Of a DNA stretch of 64,000 nucleotides, positions 29,878-37,669 are shown piece by piece. A program made the position numbers and the translations under genes. The DNA is from Zobellia amurskyensis (GTDB lineage Bacteria; Bacteroidota; Bacteroidia; Flavobacteriales; Flavobacteriaceae): positions 35,430 through 99,429 of the forward strand of contig NZ_RCNR01000016.1 in assembly GCF_009725985.1 (NCBI RefSeq). The letters run 5' to 3'. Under the pieces are notes generated by a model. That model searched no databases and was not told the DNA's origin. It saw only the letters and a list, made by a program, of their open reading frames with translations. The stretch's first letter is position 1. Each line of letters begins with the position of its first letter.

Positions 29878-29922
29878 ATGAAATCCTTTATTTGGCTTTC
29901 TGAATTGAAGAAATCAAAATAA
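29878..29922 (+). CDS. Possible 14-residue leader peptide upstream of the AraC regulator
   Basis: An ATG-initiated frame of 14 codons (MKSFIWLSELKKSK, then TAA) lies in the leader of the regulator mRNA and ends 10 bp before its ATG. It could couple translation of the regulator, or be chance. There is no independent coding evidence. Confidence 0.25.
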   Translation: MKSFIWLSELKKSK

Positions 29923-29932
29923 GCAAGAGACT

Positions 29933-30817
29933 ATGAAGCTGACATACAAACAAACTGAAAAACGACCTGAAAATTCCTTTTTAGCACGACAAGACCGATT
30001 ACCTTGTATAGAGCAGAACTGGCATTTTCATAAAGAACTAGAGTTAATCTACTTTATTAAAAGTAGCGGAACGCGCTATGTAGGCAATTCCATTGGAAGT
30101 TTTGCCCCCGGTGAATTATACCTTATTGGCAGCAACATTCCACATCTGTTCAAAAATCATAAAGAGTATTATAACGACCAGCAGGAAGCTGAAGCTGTTA
30201 ACCTGATTGTCATAAAATTCGAACCCAATTTTTTAGGAAGCGAATTTCTTGACTTAACGGAATCAAAACGTTTAAAAGGTCTTATGCAACGCGCGGACAG
30301 AGGAGTGAAATTCTCCGAATCTGCCACATATATGGTTCATAATCTTATCTCTGGACTTGTTGGTGACCAAGGGTTATCTAGTATTGTAGGGCTTTTGAAG
30401 ATTTTGGATACCTTATCTATGAGTGAAAATTACGAGTCTTTATGCTCCGAAGTAATTGCCAATACTTATAACAGCAATGAAAAGGACAGAATGCGTAAAA
30501 TCATAAATTTCTTGACGGAAAATTTCGAAAAGAAAATAGAACTGGAACAAATTGCCTCTATAGCGCACATGACTCCAAATGCGTTCTGCAGGTACTTCAA
30601 AAAGAAAACTCGAAAATCTTTTACGCAATACTTGAACGAAATACGCTTACGTAATGCCTGTAAATTATTAATAGAAGGCGAAATGCAAATCTCCACCGTT
30701 TGTTACCAATCTGGCTTCAATACGCTTACTAATTTCAACAGACAGTTTAAAGCTTTAATGAATATTACCCCAACCGAATACATGCAGAAATATAATGAGA
30801 AGAAAGAGATGGTATAA
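29933..30817 (+). CDS. AraC-family transcriptional regulator of the anhydrogalactose/carrageenan locus
   Basis: The 294-residue protein has an N-terminal cupin-like sensor domain (WHFHKELELIYFI, PGELYLIGSNIPH) and a C-terminal AraC/XylS DNA-binding domain (about 190-290) with two helix-turn-helix motifs (ELEQIASIAHMTPNAFCRYFKK and the FNTLTNFNRQFK block). It reads into the catabolic locus. Four promoters there carry direct repeats spaced 21 bp, the geometry expected for an AraC-type activator, so it is the best candidate for their regulator. The inducer is probably an oligosaccharide or monomer from carrageenan (inference). Its own promoter lacks the paired repeats. Confidence 0.9.
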   Translation: MKLTYKQTEKRPENSFLARQDRLPCIEQNWHFHKELELIYFIKSSGTRYVGNSIGSFAPGELYLIGSNIPHLFKNHKEYYNDQQEAEAVNLIVIKFEPNFLGSEFLDLTESKRLKGLMQRADRGVKFSESATYMVHNLISGLVGDQGLSSIVGLLKILDTLSMSENYESLCSEVIANTYNSNEKDRMRKIINFLTENFEKKIELEQIASIAHMTPNAFCRYFKKKTRKSFTQYLNEIRLRNACKLLIEGEMQISTVCYQSGFNTLTNFNRQFKALMNITPTEYMQKYNEKKEMV

Positions 30818-30867
30818 GTCAAATTAAATACAATTGTCTCCATTTTGTTTTCTCTAGAATATATTAG

Positions 30868-30936
30868 GAAGGTTACAATAGTGCCTACAATGGTTAATGC
30901 ACGCATTTTCATGAGCGTATATTTCAATTATTTTTG
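30868..30936 (+). promoter_or_regulatory. AraC-type operator and promoter of the GntP gene (module D)
   Basis: Half-sites GAAGGTTACAAT (30868-30879) and AATGGTTAATGC (30889-30900) start 21 bp apart. The second ends 28 bp before the -7 element TATTTTTG (30929-30936), which fits TAnnTTTG exactly. No -33 TTG is present, as expected for an activator-dependent promoter. Transcription would start near 30941, about 29 nt before the GTG start of the transporter. Confidence 0.75.
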
Positions 30937-30969
30937 TTTGGATAGCCATCCTAACTTTAATACAACCGC

Positions 30970-32271
30970 GTGACCAGCCTTATATTTTTACTCCTCTGTA
31001 TTGTTTTGCTCATTGTTGCGGTAACCGTATTCAAAGTACACCCAATTCCTGCTCTACTTATTTCAGGATTGATTCTAGGGTTAACCACAGGCAGTTCCGT
31101 AGAACTGGTTACTGAAAGTTTGTTGAGCGGTTTTGGCAACACCCTAAAATGGATTGGCCTTATCATTCTATTTGGCACTTTATTGGGTGAAATCCTTGCA
31201 CAAACCGGTGGCGCAGATGTCATAGCAAATACCATTATAAATTTATTTGGCACCAAGTACCTTCCATTGAGCATGGCCGTAATCGGTTTTTTGATTGGCA
31301 TACCCGTTTTTATGGATGTTGCTTATTTGACCTTATTACCAACCATATTCGTCCTTTCAAAAAAATCAGGCCATTCAGTTCTTACTCTAGGACTTTCTTT
31401 AGCTATAAGTCTTACGGTTGCCCATGCATTGATTCCACCAACACCAGGACCACTTGCCGTAGCGGCCATTCTTGAGATTAACATTGGAGACATGATTCCC
31501 ATTAATATTGTGGTGGCCATAGCAGCAATAGCCGGAGGTTTGTTGTGGATAAAGTTGAACAAGAAAAACTTGGACCTTAAATTACCCGAGACAGCTATTG
31601 ATGAGGCATCAAAAATAAAGGAGCTGACCGGGTTCAAAAGAGTATTACCTTTTGCCGCTTTATTAGTACCACTATTCCTTATGTCCATAGGCACTATTTT
31701 CCCATCGGAAAACGGATTTATCGCGTTTATAAAAAACCCTGTATGGGCACTTCTTATAGGCCTACTTTTTGCACTTCCTTTACTCCCTAAAAAAGATTTT
31801 TCTACCCGTTTGAATACATTTTTCAAAATTTCGGGAGAGAAATCAGCTATTGTCATTCTCATTACCGGTACAGGTGGTGCTTTCGGGCAGGTAATTAAAG
31901 ACACCGAAATAGTAGGTTCAATGTTTTCCGATGTAGGTGATATTGCAGCTATGGGTATAGTTATTCCATTCTTATTGAGTTTTCTTTTTACTACGGTTAC
32001 AGGATCAATTACGGTTTCACTTATCACTTCGGCCTCTATTGTTGCTCCGTTAATTTCTAATGGTACCCTGCACCCTACATTTACCGCTGCGGCAATTGGT
32101 GCGGGTTCTCTTGGGATTATCCACGTAAACAGTAGCTTCTTTTGGTTATTTAAAGAAGTACACGAGGTTTCCGTTTCACGCTTGCTAAAATCTTTCAGTT
32201 TATTGTCGGGCGTGGTTGCTTTAAGTGGAGGGCTTCTTGTGCTGGCATTATATTATTTCACACAACTCTAA
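30970..32271 (+). CDS. GntP-family sugar-acid/proton symporter
   Basis: The 433-residue membrane protein has about 12 hydrophobic segments and GntP hallmarks (HPIPALLISGLILGL, HALIPPTPGPLA, GTGGAFGQVI). The family imports gluconate and related aldonic acids with protons. Beside genes for 3,6-anhydrogalactose catabolism it may take up 3,6-anhydrogalactonate or another acid intermediate (inference). The start is GTG at 30970: a stop codon lies only four codons upstream and no ATG fits the N-terminal membrane segment. It has its own activator-type promoter and is followed by a second one, so it is probably monocistronic. Confidence 0.9.
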   Translation: MTSLIFLLLCIVLLIVAVTVFKVHPIPALLISGLILGLTTGSSVELVTESLLSGFGNTLKWIGLIILFGTLLGEILAQTGGADVIANTIINLFGTKYLPLSMAVIGFLIGIPVFMDVAYLTLLPTIFVLSKKSGHSVLTLGLSLAISLTVAHALIPPTPGPLAVAAILEINIGDMIPINIVVAIAAIAGGLLWIKLNKKNLDLKLPETAIDEASKIKELTGFKRVLPFAALLVPLFLMSIGTIFPSENGFIAFIKNPVWALLIGLLFALPLLPKKDFSTRLNTFFKISGEKSAIVILITGTGGAFGQVIKDTEIVGSMFSDVGDIAAMGIVIPFLLSFLFTTVTGSITVSLITSASIVAPLISNGTLHPTFTAAAIGAGSLGIIHVNSSFFWLFKEVHEVSVSRLLKSFSLLSGVVALSGGLLVLALYYFTQL

Positions 32272-32282
32272 CCTATCCTCAA

Positions 32283-32351
32283 CTAGGATAAAATAATGTC
32301 ATACTAGGGTAAAATCCGAGAATCCATCTGCTTCATATTCAATTTTCTTTG
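32283..32351 (+). promoter_or_regulatory. AraC-type operator and promoter of the RhaT-dau-GH129-sulfatase operon (module A)
   Basis: Half-sites CTAGGATAAAAT (32283-32294) and CTAGGGTAAAAT (32304-32315) start 21 bp apart. The second ends 28 bp before TTTCTTTG (32344-32351), the -7 element. The first half-site also forms a small inverted repeat with TATCCT at 32274-32279. Transcription would start near 32356, about 64 nt before the RhaT ATG. Confidence 0.75.
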
Positions 32352-32419
32352 TGTCACATGAGGATTTGAGCACATCTCACTTCAATAGTATTAATTCCAA
32401 AGAAAACAAAACAACACAT

Positions 32420-33427
32420 ATGGACACCTATCTATTAGCTATCGTTTTAATACTATTCGCTAGTTTCTTTCAGGGAACTTTTGGTTTAGGAATGAAACAC
32501 ATTGCACCATTAAAATGGGAAGCTTGGTGGCTGGTCCACGCCTTTACGGCAATGATATTATTCCCAATTATCTGGGCATTAATTGTCATGCCCAACCTTT
32601 TTGAAATAATTTCTAAAGCTGATAGTAGCACTTTATTCTTAGCTGCCTTTTACGGCTTCCTTTGGGGTATTGGTGGTATTCTTTTTGGTGTTAGTGTAGA
32701 GAAAACCGGTATTTCTATCACCTATGGTATTGTTATGGGTCTTGCCGCATCAGTTGGTTCTATTATTCCTCTTTTTCAGATTGAAGGAGCGTTTGACCAA
32801 CCGTCATTCCCAATCATAATGTTAGGTGTTGCCTTACTCCTTGTGGGCGTTGCAATTACCGCGGTAGCAGGTGTCCAAAGAGATAAATTACACAGTAATT
32901 CCACAACAACTACTAAATCTATAAAAATAGGGGTATTGATTGCCGTAGCCTCAGGTGTACTATCCGCCTTTTTAAACGTTGGTTTTTCTAATGCGGCTCC
33001 AGTTGCAGCAATTGCTGTAAACAATTATGGTGTAGGTGCCCAAAATGCTAGTTTAGCATCCTGGGTGGTTGTTTTATTGGGGGCGTTTGTTATGAACGGA
33101 GGTTATGCACTTTACCTTTTTATCAAAAACAAATCATGGAACGCCTATTCTATCCCCAACAAGGGCAAAGCTTTAAAATGGGCTATTGCAGCAGGTATTT
33201 TTTGGTTCGCAGCACTAGGTGTTTATGGTCAAGGCGCAGCACTAATGGGCAATCTAGGCCCCGTTGTGGGATGGCCTATACTTTTAGGGCTCGCTTTGAT
33301 TATTAGCAACATTTGGGGGTTTAGAGAAGGGGAATGGAAAAATGCGAACAAACCTTTTAAAATTTTACTTACGGGTCTAGCCGTTCTCATCATTGCCATT
33401 TGTATTTTAGGGTACGCCAATTATTAA
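32420..33427 (+). CDS. RhaT-family (L-rhamnose/proton symporter-like) sugar transporter
   Basis: The 335-residue membrane protein has about ten hydrophobic segments in the drug/metabolite-transporter-like RhaT fold (FFQGTFGLGMKHI, GVSVEKTGISITYGIVMG, LNVGFSNAAPVA, WPILLGLALI). The ATG at 32420 gives the correct membrane N-terminus; a GTG at 32351 would place the promoter's -7 element inside the gene and is rejected. RhaT imports rhamnose in enterobacteria, but here the downstream genes break down 3,6-anhydro-D-galactose, so that sugar is the likely cargo (inference). It is first in an operon of seven genes ending with the sulfatase at 41568. Confidence 0.88.
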   Translation: MDTYLLAIVLILFASFFQGTFGLGMKHIAPLKWEAWWLVHAFTAMILFPIIWALIVMPNLFEIISKADSSTLFLAAFYGFLWGIGGILFGVSVEKTGISITYGIVMGLAASVGSIIPLFQIEGAFDQPSFPIIMLGVALLLVGVAITAVAGVQRDKLHSNSTTTTKSIKIGVLIAVASGVLSAFLNVGFSNAAPVAAIAVNNYGVGAQNASLASWVVVLLGAFVMNGGYALYLFIKNKSWNAYSIPNKGKALKWAIAAGIFWFAALGVYGQGAALMGNLGPVVGWPILLGLALIISNIWGFREGEWKNANKPFKILLTGLAVLIIAICILGYANY

Positions 33428-33461
33428 GCCAACCATTAATTAAACTATAAGCACTTTTATT

Positions 33462-34628
33462 ATGAAAATTCAGAAGATAGAGCCTTTTGTTATTACACAT
33501 AAACTAGACACACCCTTCTATTTTTCGCAGTGGCAATATGATACCCGTAAGATATGTATCGTAAAAATAACACTGGATGATGGCACTTACGGATGGGGAG
33601 AAGGCTACGGACCTGCAGCGGTCATAAAATCCGGAATAGACTTTTTTACTCCTTTTCTTTTAGGAAAGAGTGCTTTAGAACATGAAATCCTTTGGCAAGA
33701 AATGTACAGGCGCTCTATGGATTACGCTAGAAGTGGTGCTTTCCAAGCGGCTATAAGTGCTATAGATGTTGCTTTATGGGATATAAAAGGAAAGTTGTTA
33801 AATCAACCTGTGTCTGTTTTATTGGGCGGGATTAAAAATCCAATTATTGAACCTTACGCCACCGGACTTTACTTTACTCGTTGTGAAAACCTTGAAGAGG
33901 TTTTAGTTGAAGAGGCTCTATTCTACAAAGCCCAAGGCTTTAAAGCTACTAAGATGAAAGTTGGCCTGGGTATTCAGCAAGACTTAAAATACATTGCTGC
34001 CATTCGTAATGCCATTGGTCCAAGTATGCGATTGATGATAGATTCCAACCATGCATATTCTTATAAAGAAGCCATAGAACTGGCCCGAAAAGCTGAAAAA
34101 TATGATATTTCTTGGTTTGAAGAACCGGTATCACCAGAGGATTATGATGGTTACCGCAGACTAAGAGAAAACACAACTATACCTATTGCAGGTGGTGAAT
34201 GCGAATATTTGAAATTTGGTTTTAAACGTCTTTTTGATAATGATTGTGTAGATATAGCACAACCAGACATTTGCGCTACGGGAGGTTTAACCGAAGCTAA
34301 ACGAATCACCAATCTAGCACAAGCCTATAATAAAGATGTAGTACCACATACTTGGGGAACTTGGATTGCCATAAGTGCCGCTATTCATTTGGTGGCCAAC
34401 TTAGATAAGAATCCAGGCAGAATGTACAACGACCTGCCTACAATGGAATTGGACAGAACAGAAAATGCCCTTCGCGACGAGGTTACCCTTCACAATGTAA
34501 AACTAGAAAACGGACATTTAGAGGTTCCGCGTACACCCGGTTTGGGGGTTGATGTTGACATGGACAAATTAGAATACTATTTAGATAAAGAAATACACAA
34601 AGATGGAGCAGTTAAAATTCGGTCATAA
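33462..34628 (+). CDS. dauB: 3,6-anhydro-D-galactonate cycloisomerase (enolase superfamily)
   Basis: The 388-residue protein belongs to the mandelate racemase/muconate cycloisomerase group. Visible active-site parts are the Lys pair in KMKVG, metal ligands in MIDSNHA, WFEEP and AGGE, and the late His in PHTWGT. In anhydrogalactose catabolism this enzyme opens the anhydro bridge of 3,6-anhydro-D-galactonate to give 2-keto-3-deoxy-D-galactonate. The next three genes (aldehyde dehydrogenase, kinase, aldolase) complete the pathway and support the assignment. Its last 26 bp overlap the next gene, suggesting translational coupling. Confidence 0.88.
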   Translation: MKIQKIEPFVITHKLDTPFYFSQWQYDTRKICIVKITLDDGTYGWGEGYGPAAVIKSGIDFFTPFLLGKSALEHEILWQEMYRRSMDYARSGAFQAAISAIDVALWDIKGKLLNQPVSVLLGGIKNPIIEPYATGLYFTRCENLEEVLVEEALFYKAQGFKATKMKVGLGIQQDLKYIAAIRNAIGPSMRLMIDSNHAYSYKEAIELARKAEKYDISWFEEPVSPEDYDGYRRLRENTTIPIAGGECEYLKFGFKRLFDNDCVDIAQPDICATGGLTEAKRITNLAQAYNKDVVPHTWGTWIAISAAIHLVANLDKNPGRMYNDLPTMELDRTENALRDEVTLHNVKLENGHLEVPRTPGLGVDVDMDKLEYYLDKEIHKDGAVKIRS

Positions 34629-36045
34629 GAAATTATATATTGATGGTGCACTTGTTGAAGCCTCAAACAATAAAACTTTTGAGGTTATTTGCCCAGCGGA
34701 CGAAAAGCCCACTGCCACAATTGCTTGGGCTAGTTTAGAAGATACCCAAAGAGCTTTAAAAGCTGCAGAATCAGGTTTTAAAACTTGGTCAAAACTTCCC
34801 ATACAAGAGCGCCTAGATTGGATAGATAAGCTTAGAAATAAAATCATAGAGAATAGCGACTTGCTACGCGAAAGCATTATGCATGAAATGGGCAAAACTT
34901 GGGAAGGCTCAGAAGAAGACCTTACCAGTATTACCAATTCGTTACAGTACTACTCTGAAGAAATATTAAAGCGAAATGACATTCCTATTGAGGATAAGGA
35001 AGGTACGCATGAACATCACTTTGTTTCACAACCTTTGGGGGTTGCGGTTGCTTTTCTAGCCTATAACTTTCCGTTGTTGAACTTAGGTTTTAAACTAGGG
35101 CCTGCGCTAGCCGCTGGCTCAAGTATCATTTTAAAACCTTCAGAATTTTCACCTTTATCGGCCTATATTATTGGAGAATTATGCGCTGAAATTAATTTTC
35201 CCAAAGGAGTCATAAACGTTATCTGTGGAGATTTAAATGATGTTGGTATTCCGCTTTGCGAAAGTAAAATTCCAAGACTGATTACCATGATCGGTTCTAC
35301 GGAAACTGCGCAAAAGCTTATAGCACAAAGTGCAAAAACCTCTATAAAAAGATACAGCATGGAATGCGGCGGAAATGCCCCGTTTATTGTTTGTAAAGAT
35401 GCCGATTTAGAATTGGCCATAAACATCGGTACAGCTCTTAAAGTTGGTAACTCAGGACAAATCTGTGTAGCTCCTAATCGTTTTTTCGTTCATGAATCGC
35501 TTATAGAAGAATTTGCCGCTGGCATGGTAGAAAAGTTTAAGGCGACCAAACTTGGGTTTGGACGTGAAAACAAACCTGATATGGGTCCATTGACCAACAA
35601 GCAATCGGTTATAAAAGTCCAAGCTATTGTTGATACAGCAGTTAAACAGGGCGGTAAATTACTATTTGGCGGAAATGCCTTAAAGAGTCCTGGTTATTAT
35701 TTTGAACCTACGGTTATTACCTTCGACAAAAATGAAGCTGAAATACTTCAACATGAGATCTTTGGTCCTGTAGCTCTCATTGTTCCATTTAAAACAAAAG
35801 AAGAGGTTATTGTACTAGCCAATAATACGGATGCCGGACTAGCATCTTACGTATTTTCTAAGGATGAAGAAACGCTTGATTTCTTTGCAAGCTCCCTAGA
35901 ATTCGGCGAAGTGCAACTCAATGGGGTAAAATATGACATATACTTACCGCATGGTGGTGTCAAAAACAGTGGTATAGGAGTGGATTGCTCTACTTATGCG
36001 CTAGATGATTATCTTGCCAAAAAAAGAGTAACCAAAGCTTTATAA
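34603..36045 (+). CDS. dauA: 3,6-anhydro-D-galactose dehydrogenase (aldehyde dehydrogenase family)
   Basis: The 480-residue NAD(P)-dependent aldehyde dehydrogenase has the general-base Glu in MECGGNAPF and the catalytic Cys in SGQICVAPNRF, with EIFGPVALI near the C-terminus. Length is normal. It would oxidise the free aldehyde of 3,6-anhydro-D-galactose to the acid, the first step of the pathway. Context rather than sequence sets the substrate; related enzymes use succinic semialdehyde. It overlaps dauB by 26 bp and is followed after 5 bp by dauK. Confidence 0.87.
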   Translation: MEQLKFGHKKLYIDGALVEASNNKTFEVICPADEKPTATIAWASLEDTQRALKAAESGFKTWSKLPIQERLDWIDKLRNKIIENSDLLRESIMHEMGKTWEGSEEDLTSITNSLQYYSEEILKRNDIPIEDKEGTHEHHFVSQPLGVAVAFLAYNFPLLNLGFKLGPALAAGSSIILKPSEFSPLSAYIIGELCAEINFPKGVINVICGDLNDVGIPLCESKIPRLITMIGSTETAQKLIAQSAKTSIKRYSMECGGNAPFIVCKDADLELAINIGTALKVGNSGQICVAPNRFFVHESLIEEFAAGMVEKFKATKLGFGRENKPDMGPLTNKQSVIKVQAIVDTAVKQGGKLLFGGNALKSPGYYFEPTVITFDKNEAEILQHEIFGPVALIVPFKTKEEVIVLANNTDAGLASYVFSKDEETLDFFASSLEFGEVQLNGVKYDIYLPHGGVKNSGIGVDCSTYALDDYLAKKRVTKAL

Positions 36046-36050
36046 CACCA

Positions 36051-37004
36051 ATGAAATTACCCGAAAAATTTATTAGCTGCGATTGGGGTACTACCAATTT
36101 TCGGCTGCGTTTAATAGAAACGAAATCGCTCAAAATTCTCTCGGAACACACGACAGATATGGGCATTAAAAAACGCTTTCAAGAATTTAAAGAACAATCT
36201 AGTATTTCTCAAGACCAGTTTTTTGCAGAATACCTGAAAAATCAAATCAAAAACCTAGACGGCGCAATCAGTAATGACTATGTCATAGTAGCATCCGGAA
36301 TGCTCTCGTCTTCAATAGGCATGCACGAGTTAAATTATGCAAATATGCCCTTAGCTTTTAATGGCGAGGATTTAATAAGCAAGTATATTCCTTTTGATGA
36401 TATGCCAGACCTTTTATTGGTATCTGGTGCCAAAACGGATGCAGATGTTATGCGGGGTGAAGAAGTTCAAGCCATTGGTCTATCTAAAGCGCTTTCTAAA
36501 CACGAAAAAGGCATTTTATTATTACCGGGCACACATTGCAAACACATTACTTTTGAAGCGAATGTTTTTAAAGATTTCACCACGTATATGACCGGTGAAC
36601 TTTTTGATACCATTGGCAAGCATACCATTTTATCGGCTTCGCTAACTTCGGCTACTTGGGATGTTTCTTTTCAGGATATTTTCTTGAAAGGAGTCAAAAA
36701 AGGACTAGCGGACCAACAAATGCAATCTTTATTCTCAATTAGGGCAAACACTTTAATCAATCAAGTTTCTGGTGAACAAAACTTTTACTTTTTGTCCGGT
36801 CTTATGATTGGTGGCGAACTGGCCAGTTTACAGCATAAAGATGGAACTATCTTTCTTGCAGCTAGTGGTATTTACAGCACGCTTTACAAACTGGCACTAG
36901 AATCTTTTTTACCAGCAGAACGGATTGTTTGCTTTGAGGAGCAAGTATTGGAACAAGCATTATTAACAGGACAACAACAAATATTACACACGTATGCAGA
37001 ATAA
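36051..37004 (+). CDS. dauK: 2-dehydro-3-deoxygalactonokinase
   Basis: The 317-residue protein is a DgoK-type sugar kinase: it starts with the phosphate-binding motif SCDWGTTNFRLR, has PGTHCKHI and TGELFDTI in the middle, and LSGLMIGGEL near the C-terminus. It phosphorylates 2-keto-3-deoxy-D-galactonate at O6. It ends inside the first codons of the aldolase gene (11-bp overlap), so the kinase and aldolase are translationally linked. Confidence 0.92.
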   Translation: MKLPEKFISCDWGTTNFRLRLIETKSLKILSEHTTDMGIKKRFQEFKEQSSISQDQFFAEYLKNQIKNLDGAISNDYVIVASGMLSSSIGMHELNYANMPLAFNGEDLISKYIPFDDMPDLLLVSGAKTDADVMRGEEVQAIGLSKALSKHEKGILLLPGTHCKHITFEANVFKDFTTYMTGELFDTIGKHTILSASLTSATWDVSFQDIFLKGVKKGLADQQMQSLFSIRANTLINQVSGEQNFYFLSGLMIGGELASLQHKDGTIFLAASGIYSTLYKLALESFLPAERIVCFEEQVLEQALLTGQQQILHTYAE

Positions 37005-37641
37005 AATATTTTCATGGGATAAGTACAACCAAAACCCAATAGTAGGTATCCTAAGGGGTTTAAACACAGAAGAAGTACTTCAACTTATTCCTTCCTATAT
37101 TAAAAGTGGTTTCTATACTATAGAAATAACTATGAACTCTCCTGAGGTTGCCCAAACCATTGCAACCTTAGCAAAAGAATACCCTGAACTAAATGTAGGT
37201 GCCGGTACGGTATGTACCATTCAAGATTTGACCAAAGCTTTAGAAGCTGGTTCTCAATTTATTGTAACCCCTATTATTGATGAAGAGGTAATAAAACATT
37301 GTGTAGCCAATAAAATTCCAATTTTCCCTGGTGCATACACTCCAAGTGAAATTTACAAAGCATGGTCTTTGGGGGCATCTGCGGTAAAAGTATTTCCAGC
37401 AACGCAATTGGGCATTCAATACATAAAAGATGTGCTGGCGCCTTTAAACGAAATAAAATTATTGCCTACAGGAGGTGTTTCCGTAGATAACATTAAATCA
37501 TTTTTTGAAGCAGGAGCTGTTGGTGCCGGTATGGCGAGTTCTTTATTTGACAAAAAAATGATTCGTGAAGGGAACTATACCGATTTAGAAAAGCACTTTG
37601 CAAAGATGAAAAATGAGATTAAAGATTTTATAAAAGAATAA
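36994..37641 (+). CDS. dauD: 2-dehydro-3-deoxy-6-phosphogalactonate aldolase (KDPG-aldolase family)
   Basis: The 215-residue class I aldolase has GILRGL at the start, the catalytic Glu in YTIEITMNSPE, GAGTV, and the Schiff-base Lys in SAVKVFPA, with LLPTGGV near the end. It cleaves 2-keto-3-deoxy-6-phosphogalactonate to pyruvate and glyceraldehyde-3-phosphate, linking carrageenan sugar to central metabolism. It follows the kinase with an 11-bp overlap. The sequence cannot separate the galacto- from the gluco-specific form; the kinase next door favours galacto. Confidence 0.92.
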   Translation: MQNKIFSWDKYNQNPIVGILRGLNTEEVLQLIPSYIKSGFYTIEITMNSPEVAQTIATLAKEYPELNVGAGTVCTIQDLTKALEAGSQFIVTPIIDEEVIKHCVANKIPIFPGAYTPSEIYKAWSLGASAVKVFPATQLGIQYIKDVLAPLNEIKLLPTGGVSVDNIKSFFEAGAVGAGMASSLFDKKMIREGNYTDLEKHFAKMKNEIKDFIKE

Positions 37642-37669
37642 AACCTTCAACTTAATCAATACTTAGAAA

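Larger units (their letters stand above)
29388..29932. other. Divergent intergenic region between the cytochrome gene and the AraC regulator
   Basis: About 545 bp, strongly AT-rich, holding the promoters of both flanking genes. I see a probable AraC-gene promoter (29807-29838) and a possible 14-codon leader frame (29878-29922). A single GGTTA half-site at 29666 resembles the AraC-type operator of the neighbouring locus but has no partner 21 bp away. No other gene or RNA is recognisable. Confidence 0.5.

Noticed and set aside
32274..32290. Terminator after the GntP gene
   Set aside because: The TATCCT/AGGATA hairpin is only 6 bp, has no T run and overlaps the first operator half-site; it is better explained as part of the operator region.
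32351..32419. GTG start 69 bp upstream for the RhaT transporter
   Set aside because: The GTG is part of the predicted -7 element and the extra residues are hydrophilic and unlike the family.
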